This document shows positions 35,131-44,849 of a DNA stretch of 64,000 nucleotides, piece by piece (positions within the stretch are counted from its first letter, which is position 1; every line of letters begins with the position of its first letter). The notes beneath the pieces were generated by a model. That model searched no databases, was not told the origin of the DNA, and saw only the letters and a list, made by a program, of their open reading frames with translations. The stretch comes from Algoriphagus sp. AGSA1 (GTDB taxonomy: Bacteria; Bacteroidota; Bacteroidia; Cytophagales; Cyclobacteriaceae). Location of the stretch: positions 186,001-250,000 of the forward strand of contig NZ_JAJUWR010000003.1 in the NCBI RefSeq assembly GCF_021390545.1, written 5' to 3'. The position numbers and the translations under genes are program-made.

Positions 35131-37554
35131 ATGAGACTTAAGCTAAAATATCTCATTGGTTCCATTCTGTTTCTTCTTTGCATGGGCGAGAACAGCAGTT
35201 TGGCAAAAGCAGATCAGACACCAGCTGACACTGCGACTTATACTTTATCTATAAAAAAAGATATGGTAACCAAAGCTGGAAAACCTGTGCCCGCTATGAC
35301 TGTTAATGGTGGAATTCCAGGCCCTACACTGACTTTTCAGGAAGGTGGATATGCTGTCATCTATGTCAAAAATGAAATGGATGTGGAAACTTCAGTTCAT
35401 TGGCATGGGATCCTTCTTCCGAATTTCTTTGATGGAGTCCCCTATCTGACCACACCTCCGATACTGCCTGGAGAAACCCAAAAATATGAGTTTCCTCTGA
35501 AGCAGGCTGGAACCTATTGGTACCATTCGCATACAATGCTTCAGGAGCAAAGTGGTGTTTACGGCTCTATAGTTATTGAACCGAAGGAGAAAACGCTGGA
35601 ATACGATACAGATTTGGTCATTCTTCTGTCTGATTGGACCAATCAGAAAGCCATGAATGTAATGCGAAACCTAAAGCGAGGAAATGAATGGTATAACATC
35701 AAAAAAGGCACTGCAACCCCTCTAAATCAAGTGATAGCAAGGGGAGGCTTCGGTGCTCAGATGAATTTTTGGAAACAACGAATGGAAGGTGCTGACATTG
35801 CAGACATTTACTACAATGCTTTCCTTACAAATGGCCAGTCTATCTCCGAGTACCCCGATTTGAAACCTGGGGAGAAAGTGCGTGTACGGTTTATCAACGG
35901 ATCTGCATCATCACAGTTTTGGTTGACTTTCGGAGGAGCGGATCCCCTGCTTGTGTCTGCTGACGGTCTGGACGTGGAGCCAGTAGTCCACAATAAGACT
36001 TTTATCGCCATCGCCGAGACCTACGACTTCATTGTCACTATTCCAGATTCTGGAAAGATAGAAATCAGAGCAACAGCACAAGACGGCTCCGGACAAACGT
36101 CTGCTTTCTTAGGAAATGGAAATATCCTCAGTGCGCCAGATGTCCCCCGTCCAGACAAAATAGGAATGATGATGAAAATGGCAAAGATGGACATGAAAAT
36201 GGGAGCCCCGGCCATGAAGTTTAAACCTTCCGAAGAGAATCCAATAGAAATGATGGATAAGTGGGGAATGCAAATGGATGATAAGATGAACATGGACGAA
36301 ATGAATCCTAATGAAATGAATAAGGATCACTCGAAGATGGAGAAGACTGAAATGACAATGGATCATTCCAAGATGAATATGGAAGAGAAAAGCTCAAGTG
36401 ATTCTTCTAAAAAAGTTACTATGCAAGGTATGGATCATTCCAAAAAGGACCACAATCAACCAATGGCTAAACCTATGGAAACGGATGGTAAAATGGACAT
36501 GGGTGCGTCTATGGACAAAATGCCTGGTATGGATATGTTCGCCGAATACAATTACGACTACCTAAAATCACCCGAAAAAACCAGCTTCCCAGCCAATGAA
36601 GCTGTAAATGAAGTCCTGCTGAATCTTACAGGAAATATGTGGCGCTACATCTGGAGCATGAATGGAGTACCACTAGCTGAAGCTGATAAGATAAAAATCG
36701 AAGGCGGAAAAGTGACCCGAATTACCTTGAACAACCTCACGATGATGCATCACCCGATGCACCTTCATGGCCATTTCTTCAGAGTAATCAACGATAAAGG
36801 AGAATATTCACCTCTCAAGCATACGGTGAATGTGCCTCCAATGCAAAAGATCACTATTGAATTTGAAGGTACCGAAGAGGGAGATTGGTTTTTCCACTGT
36901 CATGTGCTTTATCATATGATGGGTGGAATGGCCAGGATATTCTCTTACGAAACCCCACGAGATCCAAGATTAAAAGGCTTTCCGCTAAAAAAACTTATTA
37001 AAGAAAGTGATGAATATTTTAACTGGGGAACTGCGAATGTAGCCTCTCAAATGGTAGGTCTAAACCTAATGTCTTCAAATATTCGCAATCAGTTCAACTT
37101 GGATCTGGAATATGGATATAACCAGAATTTTGAAGCAGAGGTAAGCTACGAACGATATCTCTATGATTATTTCAGAGTATTCGCTGGAGTGAACCTGGAA
37201 AATGAGGTGGCCGAAAGTCTTGATAAGATCAATGCTACGGCAGTGGTCGGGATTCGATTCCTCACACCTTACTTATTCAATCTCGATGTAAGGCTTGATA
37301 GCAAACTCAGACCAGAATTCAGAATCAACAGAGAAATCATGATTTTCCCACGAACTACCATTTTCGCTAATTATGAATATCAAATGGATTTTGGATGGAC
37401 AAATACCCTTCCCGAATCAGGCGAAAACTCCAACTACAAAGGGGAGACTACCTGGTCAGCGGGTGCTAGTTATATTTTCTCCAGAAACTTCTCTGTCATG
37501 GGAAGTTACGACAATCGTTTTGGCGCCGGTGGTGGATTGACAGTTAGATTTTAA
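35131..37554 (+). CDS. copA: CopA multicopper oxidase fused to CopB-like beta-barrel
   Basis: This 807-residue protein begins with a signal peptide (about 1-26). All copper motifs are present: HWHG (90-93), HSH (132-134), HPMHLHGH (541-548) and HCHVLYHMMGGM (589-600, with the T1 Cys590, His595 and Met600). A Met/His-rich stretch at about 345-470 (repeated DHSKM) probably binds Cu(I). From about 620 to the end is a beta-strand-rich region like the CopB outer-membrane barrel (FNLDLEYGYNQNFEAEVSYE; ending GGGLTVRF). CopA oxidises Cu(I) to less toxic Cu(II). The fusion would tether the oxidase to the outer membrane. Confidence 0.9.
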   Translation: MRLKLKYLIGSILFLLCMGENSSLAKADQTPADTATYTLSIKKDMVTKAGKPVPAMTVNGGIPGPTLTFQEGGYAVIYVKNEMDVETSVHWHGILLPNFFDGVPYLTTPPILPGETQKYEFPLKQAGTYWYHSHTMLQEQSGVYGSIVIEPKEKTLEYDTDLVILLSDWTNQKAMNVMRNLKRGNEWYNIKKGTATPLNQVIARGGFGAQMNFWKQRMEGADIADIYYNAFLTNGQSISEYPDLKPGEKVRVRFINGSASSQFWLTFGGADPLLVSADGLDVEPVVHNKTFIAIAETYDFIVTIPDSGKIEIRATAQDGSGQTSAFLGNGNILSAPDVPRPDKIGMMMKMAKMDMKMGAPAMKFKPSEENPIEMMDKWGMQMDDKMNMDEMNPNEMNKDHSKMEKTEMTMDHSKMNMEEKSSSDSSKKVTMQGMDHSKKDHNQPMAKPMETDGKMDMGASMDKMPGMDMFAEYNYDYLKSPEKTSFPANEAVNEVLLNLTGNMWRYIWSMNGVPLAEADKIKIEGGKVTRITLNNLTMMHHPMHLHGHFFRVINDKGEYSPLKHTVNVPPMQKITIEFEGTEEGDWFFHCHVLYHMMGGMARIFSYETPRDPRLKGFPLKKLIKESDEYFNWGTANVASQMVGLNLMSSNIRNQFNLDLEYGYNQNFEAEVSYERYLYDYFRVFAGVNLENEVAESLDKINATAVVGIRFLTPYLFNLDVRLDSKLRPEFRINREIMIFPRTTIFANYEYQMDFGWTNTLPESGENSNYKGETTWSAGASYIFSRNFSVMGSYDNRFGAGGGLTVRF

Positions 37555-37587
37555 AATCTTTTAGACAGCTATTTAAACTAAGATAAA

Positions 37588-39618
37588 ATGGAACATTCAG
37601 ACCATAAACATAAGGAACATGAATCCCATCAAAAGGGAAAGCATGGAATGAAAGGTCATGACCATAGCATGCATCATATGCATATGATCCAAGATTTCAA
37701 AAAGCGATTCTGGATTTCTCTGGTGATCACCTTGCCAATAGTAGTCTTGGCGCCAATGATCCAAGGGCTTTTGAGCTATGAATTCAGATTTGAAGGAGAC
37801 CGATACTTGCAATTCGCCCTTTCCTCGGTGGTCTTCTTTTATGGAGGCTGGCCATTCTTAAAGGGCATGGTAGAGGAACTGAAAAAGAAAAAACCAGGCA
37901 TGATGACATTGATTGCACTGGCGATTTCAGTAGCCTATTTCTATAGCTCAGCTGTAGTCTTTGGCCTTTCTGGAAAAATATTCTTTTGGGAATTGGTTAG
38001 TTTGATTGATATCATGCTGCTAGGACATTGGATAGAAATGAAATCAGTGATGGGAGCTTCTAATGCTCTTCAGGAACTGGCTAAAATGATGCCTTCAGAA
38101 GCTAGGAGAATAAAGGAAAATGGTGAATCCGAAGATGTTCCTATTGCAGAGCTAAAATCTGGAGACACAATTTTAGTGAGACCAGGTGAAAAAATTCCAG
38201 CTGATGGTGAAATCCTGGAAGGGAGCAGTCATGTAAATGAATCCATGCTTACAGGTGAGTCCAAACCAGTGGCAAAACAGAAAGACGATGAAGTGATCGG
38301 TGGATCAGTGAATGATAATGGTGCCCTAAAAATCAAAGTGAAGCACACTGGAGAAGAGTCGTACTTGTCCAAAGTAATAGGATTAGTTACAGAGGCACAA
38401 AAAACGAAGTCCAATACTCAAAATTTGGCTGACAAAGCTGCAGGCTGGTTGTTCTACATCGCTTTGGCAGCAGGAATTATCACCTTGGTAGTATGGCTAA
38501 GCCTTGGCAAAGACTTCAATTACGCTCTGGAGAGAATGGTCACGGTCATGATAATATCCTGTCCCCATGCATTAGGTCTGGCGGTGCCATTGGTTGTTGC
38601 TATTTCCACTTCCGTTTCTGCTAAGCACGGCTTGTTGATTCGCAACAGGACTGCCTTTGAAAATTCAAGGAACCTGACCACCATCATTTTTGACAAGACA
38701 GGAACCTTGACCAAAGGTGAATTCGGAGTGACTAGATTCAAAAGCGTAGCAGAGGGAATGGAAGATAAAGACTTACTCGCCATTGCAGCAGCACTTGAAA
38801 ATAGTTCTGAACATCCAATCGCAGCTGGAATTGTAAGAAAATCAAAGGAGCTAGAATTAAAACTAGGCAAGCCAGAAAACTTCCAAAACATCACTGGAAT
38901 GGGCATAAAAGCCAATCTTGACGGGAAAGAGATTAGTATTTTAAGCCCGGGCGGGTTAAAACAAAAAGAAATAGAACAACCTGAAGGTGCTTTCAAAACA
39001 GAAGATGAAACAGTAGTCTTTGTACTTTCGGATGAAAAGCTTATTGGTTACATCGCATTAGCGGATGAAATCCGTGATGAGTCTCAAGAAGCTATCAATA
39101 CACTTAAAAAGCACGGAATTAAGATCTTAATGGCTACCGGCGACAATGAAATAGTTGCCAAAGCAGTAAGTGAGACACTCGGGCTGGACGGCTATTATTC
39201 AGAAGTATTGCCGGAAGACAAGCAAAAGATCATCAAAGACCTACAAGCTAAAGGTGAATTCGTGGCTATGACCGGAGATGGTGTCAACGATGCCCCAGCT
39301 TTAGCTCAGGCAGATGTAGGAATCGCTGTTGGATCAGGTACTGACGTTGCTGCTGAAACTGCCGATATCATTTTGGTCAATAGCAACCCAATAGACATCG
39401 CCAACCTGATCCTATTCGGAACTGCTACTTACAAAAAAATGATGCAGAATATCTGGTGGGCAGCAGGATATAATATCGTAGCCGTTCCCTTGGCTGCAGG
39501 AGTATTGGCTGGCGCCGGAATTATTCTAAGCCCAGCAATTGGTGCAGCTCTGATGAGTTTAAGTACAGTCATCGTGGCCTTCAACGCACAATTATTAAAA
39601 CGGCAGATCAAATCTTAA
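37588..39618 (+). CDS. copB: P1B-type copper ATPase, CPH class (CopB-like)
   Basis: This 676-residue ATPase has a His-rich N-terminus (about 1-32) in place of HMA domains. It carries TGES (222-225), the membrane ion motif CPH (325-327, [13 protein letters not shown]), the phosphorylation motif DKTGT (Asp369), an HP pair (SSEHPIAAG) and [13 protein letters not shown] plus an His-rich N-terminus defines the P1B-3 group, which exports Cu(II) or Cu(I) from the cytoplasm. It follows the oxidase by 33 bases in the operon. Confidence 0.92.
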   Translation: MEHSDHKHKEHESHQKGKHGMKGHDHSMHHMHMIQDFKKRFWISLVITLPIVVLAPMIQGLLSYEFRFEGDRYLQFALSSVVFFYGGWPFLKGMVEELKKKKPGMMTLIALAISVAYFYSSAVVFGLSGKIFFWELVSLIDIMLLGHWIEMKSVMGASNALQELAKMMPSEARRIKENGESEDVPIAELKSGDTILVRPGEKIPADGEILEGSSHVNESMLTGESKPVAKQKDDEVIGGSVNDNGALKIKVKHTGEESYLSKVIGLVTEAQKTKSNTQNLADKAAGWLFYIALAAGIITLVVWLSLGKDFNYALERMVTVMIISCPHALGLAVPLVVAISTSVSAKHGLLIRNRTAFENSRNLTTIIFDKTGTLTKGEFGVTRFKSVAEGMEDKDLLAIAAALENSSEHPIAAGIVRKSKELELKLGKPENFQNITGMGIKANLDGKEISILSPGGLKQKEIEQPEGAFKTEDETVVFVLSDEKLIGYIALADEIRDESQEAINTLKKHGIKILMATGDNEIVAKAVSETLGLDGYYSEVLPEDKQKIIKDLQAKGEFVAMTGDGVNDAPALAQADVGIAVGSGTDVAAETADIILVNSNPIDIANLILFGTATYKKMMQNIWWAAGYNIVAVPLAAGVLAGAGIILSPAIGAALMSLSTVIVAFNAQLLKRQIKS

Positions 39619-39762
39619 CTGACATTATCTAAAAAAGAAATACATAAACCACCCATTGGCACATAAGATTTCTGGCTGCTAGGCGCTTAGATAAGAAACT
39701 TAAAGCATAGGTAAACATCAATAAATAAAACTAAGTATCCGTAAAATTCAAAATGAAGTAAA

Positions 39763-40365
39763 ATGAAAACTCAAAAAACAATTCTATCGCTGGCATTAAT
39801 TGCTGGACTTTCTTTTTCACTAATTGCATGTGGAGAAAAGAAACAAGAGGATCATACCATGGGATCAGAAGACCATAATGCAATGTCTGAATCTATGGAC
39901 AACATGGATAAAGGAATGGACATGAGTGGACCGGCCACTAAGACTGATCTAATAGATGAGTACTTGGAAATCAAAACAGCTCTTGGAAACAACAGTAAGG
40001 AAGAAGCTGCAAAAGCAGCAACTAAACTGGCTGAGTATGCAAAAACCATTTCATTCGATCAGTTAACCGATGAAAAGAAATCCGAAGTAAGTAGCATATT
40101 GGAAGTTATCCAAGAACACAGTGAGCACATCGCCAAAAGTGAAATGGATCATCAGATTGAGCATTTTGAGGCAATGGGAAAAGACTTCACAGATCTATTG
40201 GCAATTGTAGGCTCGGATAGAAAGCTATATCAGCAGCAGTGTCCAATGTATAATAAGAATGAAGGTGGCATATGGCTGAGTGATTCAGAAGAAATAAAGA
40301 ATCCCTTGTTTGCCGGTAAAATGAAAACCTGTGGAGCTGTAAAGCAAGTGATAGAAATCGGATGA
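39763..40365 (+). CDS. DUF3347 lipoprotein
   Basis: This 200-residue lipoprotein has lipobox SLIAC (Cys23), a Met/His/Asp-rich linker (repeated MD/HM, about 30-57) and a DUF3347 domain. The C-terminal signature is QQCPMYNKNEGGIWLSDSEE and NPLFAGKMKTCGAV. The same domain ends the CusB-type adaptor in this operon. A periplasmic copper-binding role is inferred from the Cys/Met pattern and context. The 144-base gap before it is the largest in the upstream part of the operon. It overlaps the next gene by four bases. Confidence 0.85.
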   Translation: MKTQKTILSLALIAGLSFSLIACGEKKQEDHTMGSEDHNAMSESMDNMDKGMDMSGPATKTDLIDEYLEIKTALGNNSKEEAAKAATKLAEYAKTISFDQLTDEKKSEVSSILEVIQEHSEHIAKSEMDHQIEHFEAMGKDFTDLLAIVGSDRKLYQQQCPMYNKNEGGIWLSDSEEIKNPLFAGKMKTCGAVKQVIEIG

Positions 40366-40808
40366 AAAAAGTAGTCGGGGTTATTATAACCTTACTCCTT
40401 ATTGTTTTGGTGGGAATTCAATTCATTCCCACCAATCAAAATCCTTACCTGCCTACAGATTCCAATGATTTCATAATTCTTAATAATCCACCTGTGAAAA
40501 TTGGAAAGATGCTTAAAACTTCATGCTACAACTGCCATAGTGATCAGATCAACTACCCATGGTATAGCAAACTTCAGCCTGCTGCTTGGTTACTTGAAAA
40601 ACATATCCGGGAGGGTAAGGAAGAATTAAATCTTTCTCAATATGGATCACTATCCGGGAGAATGGAAAAAATGAAATTAGAGAGTATGATTAAACAAATT
40701 GAGCAAAAAAAAATGCCTATTTCCTCATACACTCTCATACATCAGGATGCAATATTATCTGACTCAGACCGAAAGGAACTCGTTGCTTACCTGCAAAACT
40801 TACAGTGA
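40362..40808 (+). CDS. Haem-binding domain protein
   Basis: This 148-residue protein has an N-terminal membrane anchor or signal (about 4-22) and a single c-type haem motif CYNCH near residue 52, followed by SDQINYPWYSKLQPAAWLL, the hallmark of the Haem_bd family. Electron transfer in the periplasm is likely; the partner is unknown. It overlaps the DUF3347 lipoprotein gene by four bases (ATGA). Confidence 0.87.
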   Translation: MKKVVGVIITLLLIVLVGIQFIPTNQNPYLPTDSNDFIILNNPPVKIGKMLKTSCYNCHSDQINYPWYSKLQPAAWLLEKHIREGKEELNLSQYGSLSGRMEKMKLESMIKQIEQKKMPISSYTLIHQDAILSDSDRKELVAYLQNLQ

Positions 40809-40896
40809 ATGGAATTTAACAAATTCATGATTTTAGTTTAAAAATTGAATTTGACATAGTAAACATTAGGATTAAAAATTCTAAGTAATACACAAA

Positions 40897-42684
40897 ATGA
40901 AAAATATATTCAATAACAAATTTGTCCTGATTGCTGTCACTTTGCTGATCGGACTGACCATAGGTTGGCTACTTAAGCCTGCTCCTTCTCCAAAACTAGA
41001 AGCCGATGAACATGAGCATGTCGAGTCGATCGCTGGAATCCCTATTACCTACACTTGCTCCATGCACCCTCAAATCCGACAGAATGAGCCAGGTGATTGT
41101 CCAATCTGCGGAATGGACCTAATCCCATTGGAGAATGATAATGCTGATGCTGATCCTATGGCTGTAACCATGTCTCCTACTGCAATGCAACTTGCAGGGG
41201 TACAATCAATCCTAGTTGGTAATGCTGATGCTGGAAAGTCAATTCGTCTGAACGGAAAAATTCAAGCTGATGAACGTCAGAATTATACACAATCAGCGCA
41301 TATACCGGGAAGGATTGAAGAATTGTCTGTAAACTTCACCGGTGAATATGTAAAAAAAGGCCAGGTATTAGGCCAAATTTATTCACCGGAATTGGCTACC
41401 GCCCAAGAAGAACTTTTTCAGGCACAGAAGATCAAGGATTCCCAACCTGCGCTTTTCAATGCAGCCAAAGAAAAACTTAAAAATTGGAAACTGACTGATT
41501 CCCAGATAGCACAAATTCTTGCTACAGGAAAAGTAACCGAGCAACTACCAATTTTAGCGAATGTATCAGGATATGTCACTGATAAAATGGTGAATCTGGG
41601 CGACTATGTGAGCAAAGGGGAACCTATATATCAAATTGCTGATCTCAGCAAAGTCTGGGTATTATTTGACGTCTATGAATCAGAATTGCAATGGGTGAAA
41701 AAAGGTGATCAAATCGAATTTACTGTTCAGTCCCTTCCTGGTGAGACTTTCACCGGAAAACTCAGCTACATCGACCCGATGATCAACCCTCAGACAAGAG
41801 TAGCAAAAGCAAGGCTGGAAGTGAGTAATTCTAACCTGAAATTCAAGCCTGAAATGTTTGTATCCGGGAAAGTGGAAAGTAACGGTAAGTCTATAGATAA
41901 CAGCATCATAGTTCCAAAAACGGCTGTGATGTGGACAGGAACGAGATCTGTGGTTTATGTGAAGAATGTTTCAGATCAAGCAGTAAGTTTTAAGCTTCGG
42001 GAAGTAACTCTTGGCGCATCTTTGGGCTCAGAATATGTCATTACTTCAGGTTTAGAATCAGGAGAAGAAATCGCAGTAAATGGCACATTCAGCATTGATG
42101 CTGCCGCTCAACTTGCGGGGAAACCGAGTATGATGTCTCCTGATGGAGGAGCTGCAATGACTGGACACAATCATGGTGGAATGCCTGGAATGAAAATGGA
42201 AACTACTAATCACTCATCGCCAAGTGCGGTAGTGTTAACGCCCCAAGCTAAAGATGAGCTGAAGCTGATTTTTGACAGCTATTTCGAATTAAAAAATGCT
42301 TTGACCAAAGATGATCTGTCCATTGCCAAAGTTAGCGCTGCTACAATGCTTGCTTCAGTGGAAAAAGTAAATATGTCCGAGTTCAAAGGAGATGCCCATA
42401 TGGAATGGATGAAATACGAAAAAAACATTAAAGTCGATTTGGTTAAAATCAAGAGTGCTAAATCACTGGAAGATATCCGAAATTCATTTCTTTCTATCTC
42501 AGATGAAATGGTTGGTTTGGCCGAAAATTTCACGCCTTTGGCTTCCAAAATTTATGTGCAGCATTGTCCAATGGCAGATTCCAACAAAGGTGCTGATTGG
42601 CTGAGTCTGGAGGAAAAAGTTATGAACCCATACTTTGGAAAAGGTATGCTCTCCTGTGGAGAAGTCACCAAAACAATTCAATAA
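40897..42684 (+). CDS. cusB: CusB-type RND adaptor with metal-binding and DUF3347 domains
   Basis: This 595-residue protein has an N-terminal membrane anchor (about 8-27). A heavy-metal-binding domain follows at about 50-75 (YTCSMHPQIRQ, GDCPICGMDLIP). Then come barrel-sandwich and beta-barrel adaptor domains (about 115-400; SAHIPGRIEELSVNFTGEYV; VWVLFDVYESELQWVKKGDQ). A C-terminal DUF3347 domain (about 450-595) ends with QHCPMADSNKGADWLSLEEK. It links the CusA pump to the CusC channel and delivers metal. Its position nine genes into the operon, away from cusA, is unusual but clear. Confidence 0.92.
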   Translation: MKNIFNNKFVLIAVTLLIGLTIGWLLKPAPSPKLEADEHEHVESIAGIPITYTCSMHPQIRQNEPGDCPICGMDLIPLENDNADADPMAVTMSPTAMQLAGVQSILVGNADAGKSIRLNGKIQADERQNYTQSAHIPGRIEELSVNFTGEYVKKGQVLGQIYSPELATAQEELFQAQKIKDSQPALFNAAKEKLKNWKLTDSQIAQILATGKVTEQLPILANVSGYVTDKMVNLGDYVSKGEPIYQIADLSKVWVLFDVYESELQWVKKGDQIEFTVQSLPGETFTGKLSYIDPMINPQTRVAKARLEVSNSNLKFKPEMFVSGKVESNGKSIDNSIIVPKTAVMWTGTRSVVYVKNVSDQAVSFKLREVTLGASLGSEYVITSGLESGEEIAVNGTFSIDAAAQLAGKPSMMSPDGGAAMTGHNHGGMPGMKMETTNHSSPSAVVLTPQAKDELKLIFDSYFELKNALTKDDLSIAKVSAATMLASVEKVNMSEFKGDAHMEWMKYEKNIKVDLVKIKSAKSLEDIRNSFLSISDEMVGLAENFTPLASKIYVQHCPMADSNKGADWLSLEEKVMNPYFGKGMLSCGEVTKTIQ

Positions 42685-42701
42685 TAAAAACGCCCAACTA
42701 T

Positions 42702-43301
42702 ATGAAAATCAAACTATTATTACTAGCCTTATTTGCGACTACAGCCTGCAATCCAAAAAATAAAGAAAACCATGAAATGGATCACATGGACCATCAAATG
42801 GAATCAGAATCTCATGAAATTCATGAGGCGAAGCCCGCGGAAGTACCCAAAAGCCCCCGAACTTCAGCTATGGCCATGACAGGTGGTAATCATATTCATA
42901 TTGATTACAGTGCCCCAAGTGTAAGAGGGAGACAGATTTTTGGCGGGCTTGTGGCTTATAATGAAGTCTGGGTGACAGGTGCCCACAAAGCTACCAAGAT
43001 CAAATTTGACAAAGATGTGATCATAAACGGCGAAACGATAAAGGCTGGCCAATATGGGCTTTTTACCATCCCAGGAAAAGAGGAATGGACAATAATACTG
43101 AATCAGGATTGGGACATGCATTTGGCAGATAACTATAATGCTTCCAATGATCTGATCAGGATCAATGTAAAACCGGAAAAATTAAATGAAACTGTGGAAG
43201 CGCTGACTTTCGAAGTCAAAGAAAAAGATGCCAAAACAACTACAGTCGCAATTTCATGGGACAAGACTAAGGTCTCGTTTGAAGCAGTGAACGCTGAATA
43301 A
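42702..43301 (+). CDS. DUF2911 lipoprotein
   Basis: The start MKIKLLLLALFATTAC at 42702 is chosen because it begins a lipoprotein signal (Cys16). An upstream ATG at 42597 would overlap cusB and add unrelated residues. After a Met/His-rich linker, DUF2911 follows with the signature GRQIFGGLVAYNEVWVTGAH, KATKIKFDKDV, and KAGQYGLFTIPG. Function unknown; the operon position suggests periplasmic copper handling. 199 residues. The stop overlaps the next start by one base (TAATG). Confidence 0.85.
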   Translation: MKIKLLLLALFATTACNPKNKENHEMDHMDHQMESESHEIHEAKPAEVPKSPRTSAMAMTGGNHIHIDYSAPSVRGRQIFGGLVAYNEVWVTGAHKATKIKFDKDVIINGETIKAGQYGLFTIPGKEEWTIILNQDWDMHLADNYNASNDLIRINVKPEKLNETVEALTFEVKEKDAKTTTVAISWDKTKVSFEAVNAE

Positions 43302-43996
43302 TGAGAAAAAACAATCAATATTATGCACGGAGAATCCATAGATTTCTAGGTGTATTTATAGGAATCCAATTTATCTTTTGGACTATTTCCGGGCTATACT
43401 TCAGTTGGACAGATATCGATGAAATACATGGAGATCATTTTCGTAATGATCATATGATGCATGAAAATGCTAGCGAACTAATCGACATCAATCAGCTCGA
43501 TTCCACCCTAAAGATCTCAACCCTAGAACTTAGATTTGTAAATCATGAACCCTACTATTGGGTGAATGAAAGCAAGCTATTTGATGCCAAATCAGGAAAG
43601 CTTCATTCAGAGATTTCTGAGGCTGAAGCACGAGAAATCGCTCAAATTTATATCAAAGAAAATCTCCAAATCAGGGAAGTTAATTACCTGACTGATGCTG
43701 GGGCTCATCACGAATACCGAGGTACATCGCTTCCTGCATGGGCAATACATTTCGATACCTCTGAAAATCTGGTAGCATATGTAGATGCTAAGAGTGGCCA
43801 GTTTACCAAAGTCAGGCACCGAGCTTGGCGTTGGTTTGACTTTCTTTGGATGTTCCACACTATGGACTATGCGGGGAGAGACAACTTCAACAACCTCCTC
43901 TTAAGGATATTTTCTCTTGCTGGGTTAGCGGCTGTAGGGTCAGGTTTCACTTTATTCATTATGACTCTTAAGAAAAAAAGGCAATCTAAAAAATAG
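43301..43996 (+). CDS. PepSY-domain membrane protein
   Basis: This 231-residue protein has an N-terminal transmembrane helix (about 13-32, FLGVFIGIQFIFWTISGLYF) and a PepSY-like periplasmic part (AREIAQIYIKENLQIREV; VAYVDAKSGQFTKVRHRAWRW). A second helix lies near the C-terminus (about 201-223). The FLWMFHTMDYAGRDNFNN segment is typical of PepSY-associated proteins that accompany metal or haem systems. It is the last gene of the copper operon. No clear terminator follows. Confidence 0.85.
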   Translation: MRKNNQYYARRIHRFLGVFIGIQFIFWTISGLYFSWTDIDEIHGDHFRNDHMMHENASELIDINQLDSTLKISTLELRFVNHEPYYWVNESKLFDAKSGKLHSEISEAEAREIAQIYIKENLQIREVNYLTDAGAHHEYRGTSLPAWAIHFDTSENLVAYVDAKSGQFTKVRHRAWRWFDFLWMFHTMDYAGRDNFNNLLLRIFSLAGLAAVGSGFTLFIMTLKKKRQSKK

Positions 43997-44039
43997 AATT
44001 CTCCATGTTGAGTAAAGTTTATTAAAATTATATAACTCC

Positions 44040-44834
44040 CTATTTGCTCAATTTCAAAATTCTGAATGCACCCTGGACCACCAAAACAAAAACTACTCCT
44101 CCAATGATCAAATCTGGAAGACTGGAATTCAACCAGTTGACCAAAAGAGCAGCTACTATAACGCCTAAGTTTATGATTACATCATTGGAGGTGAAAATCA
44201 TACTTGCCTTCATGTGAGCATCTTCTTTACTTTTTGACCTTTGTAAAAGGTAAAGACAAAGAGCATTAGCGAGTAGTGCAAAAATTGAAACTATAAGCAT
44301 AGTTGAAAAGTTGGGAACTTCTTCCATCCCGAAAAACCTACTTAACACTTCTGAAAAACCTATTAGAGCAAGTACAATTTGAAAATACCCCGCAAGTTTT
44401 GAAATTCGTTTTTTCTTCCGAATAGTCCCTCCCACCGCAAATATACTAATGCCATACACTAAGCTATCTGCAAGCATATCTAAACTGTCCGCAACCAACC
44501 CCATGGATTTGGAAAATATTCCTGTAGCCATTTCGATAAGAAAAAAAACGAAGTTGATTGCAAGTACATACCAGAGGAGCCTTTTCTGGTTGGAATCCTC
44601 AAGGAAATCAGTCTGGTTAGTAAGTTCTGTGGATAGTTTCCTACTTCCCAAATTCAATTCATAAATTGACTTTTCAATCTGTTCTATTTCCCCCATATGA
44701 AAGACAATCAATCTTCTGTTGGGTATATCAAACTCCAGGTTTTTAACAGAAGTAATTCCATCCAACTTTATCCGAATCAGATTTTCCTCGGAAGGACAAT
44801 CCATCTGTTTTATTTCAAATAGTGACTTCTCCAT
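44040..44834 (-). CDS. CDF-like cation transporter with N-terminal metal-binding-like domain
   Basis: This 264-residue protein has an N-terminal ferredoxin-like module (about 1-75) resembling HMA but with MDCPSEE in place of MxCxxC. Five or six membrane helices follow. The CDF acidic motif lies in VADSLDMLADSLVYG; the second site is TSNDVIINLG, where the usual His is Asn, so metal specificity may differ. The family exports divalent cations by proton antiport. An IS element separates its start from the upstream P1B-4 ATPase operon, to which it probably belonged. Confidence 0.8.
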   Translation of the reverse strand: MEKSLFEIKQMDCPSEENLIRIKLDGITSVKNLEFDIPNRRLIVFHMGEIEQIEKSIYELNLGSRKLSTELTNQTDFLEDSNQKRLLWYVLAINFVFFLIEMATGIFSKSMGLVADSLDMLADSLVYGISIFAVGGTIRKKKRISKLAGYFQIVLALIGFSEVLSRFFGMEEVPNFSTMLIVSIFALLANALCLYLLQRSKSKEDAHMKASMIFTSNDVIINLGVIVAALLVNWLNSSLPDLIIGGVVFVLVVQGAFRILKLSK

Positions 44835-44849
44835 TTAGTAAAATAATTA

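Noticed and set aside
42597..42701. Earlier ATG for the DUF2911 gene
   Set aside because: It would overlap cusB by about 90 bases and hide the lipoprotein signal that begins at 42702.
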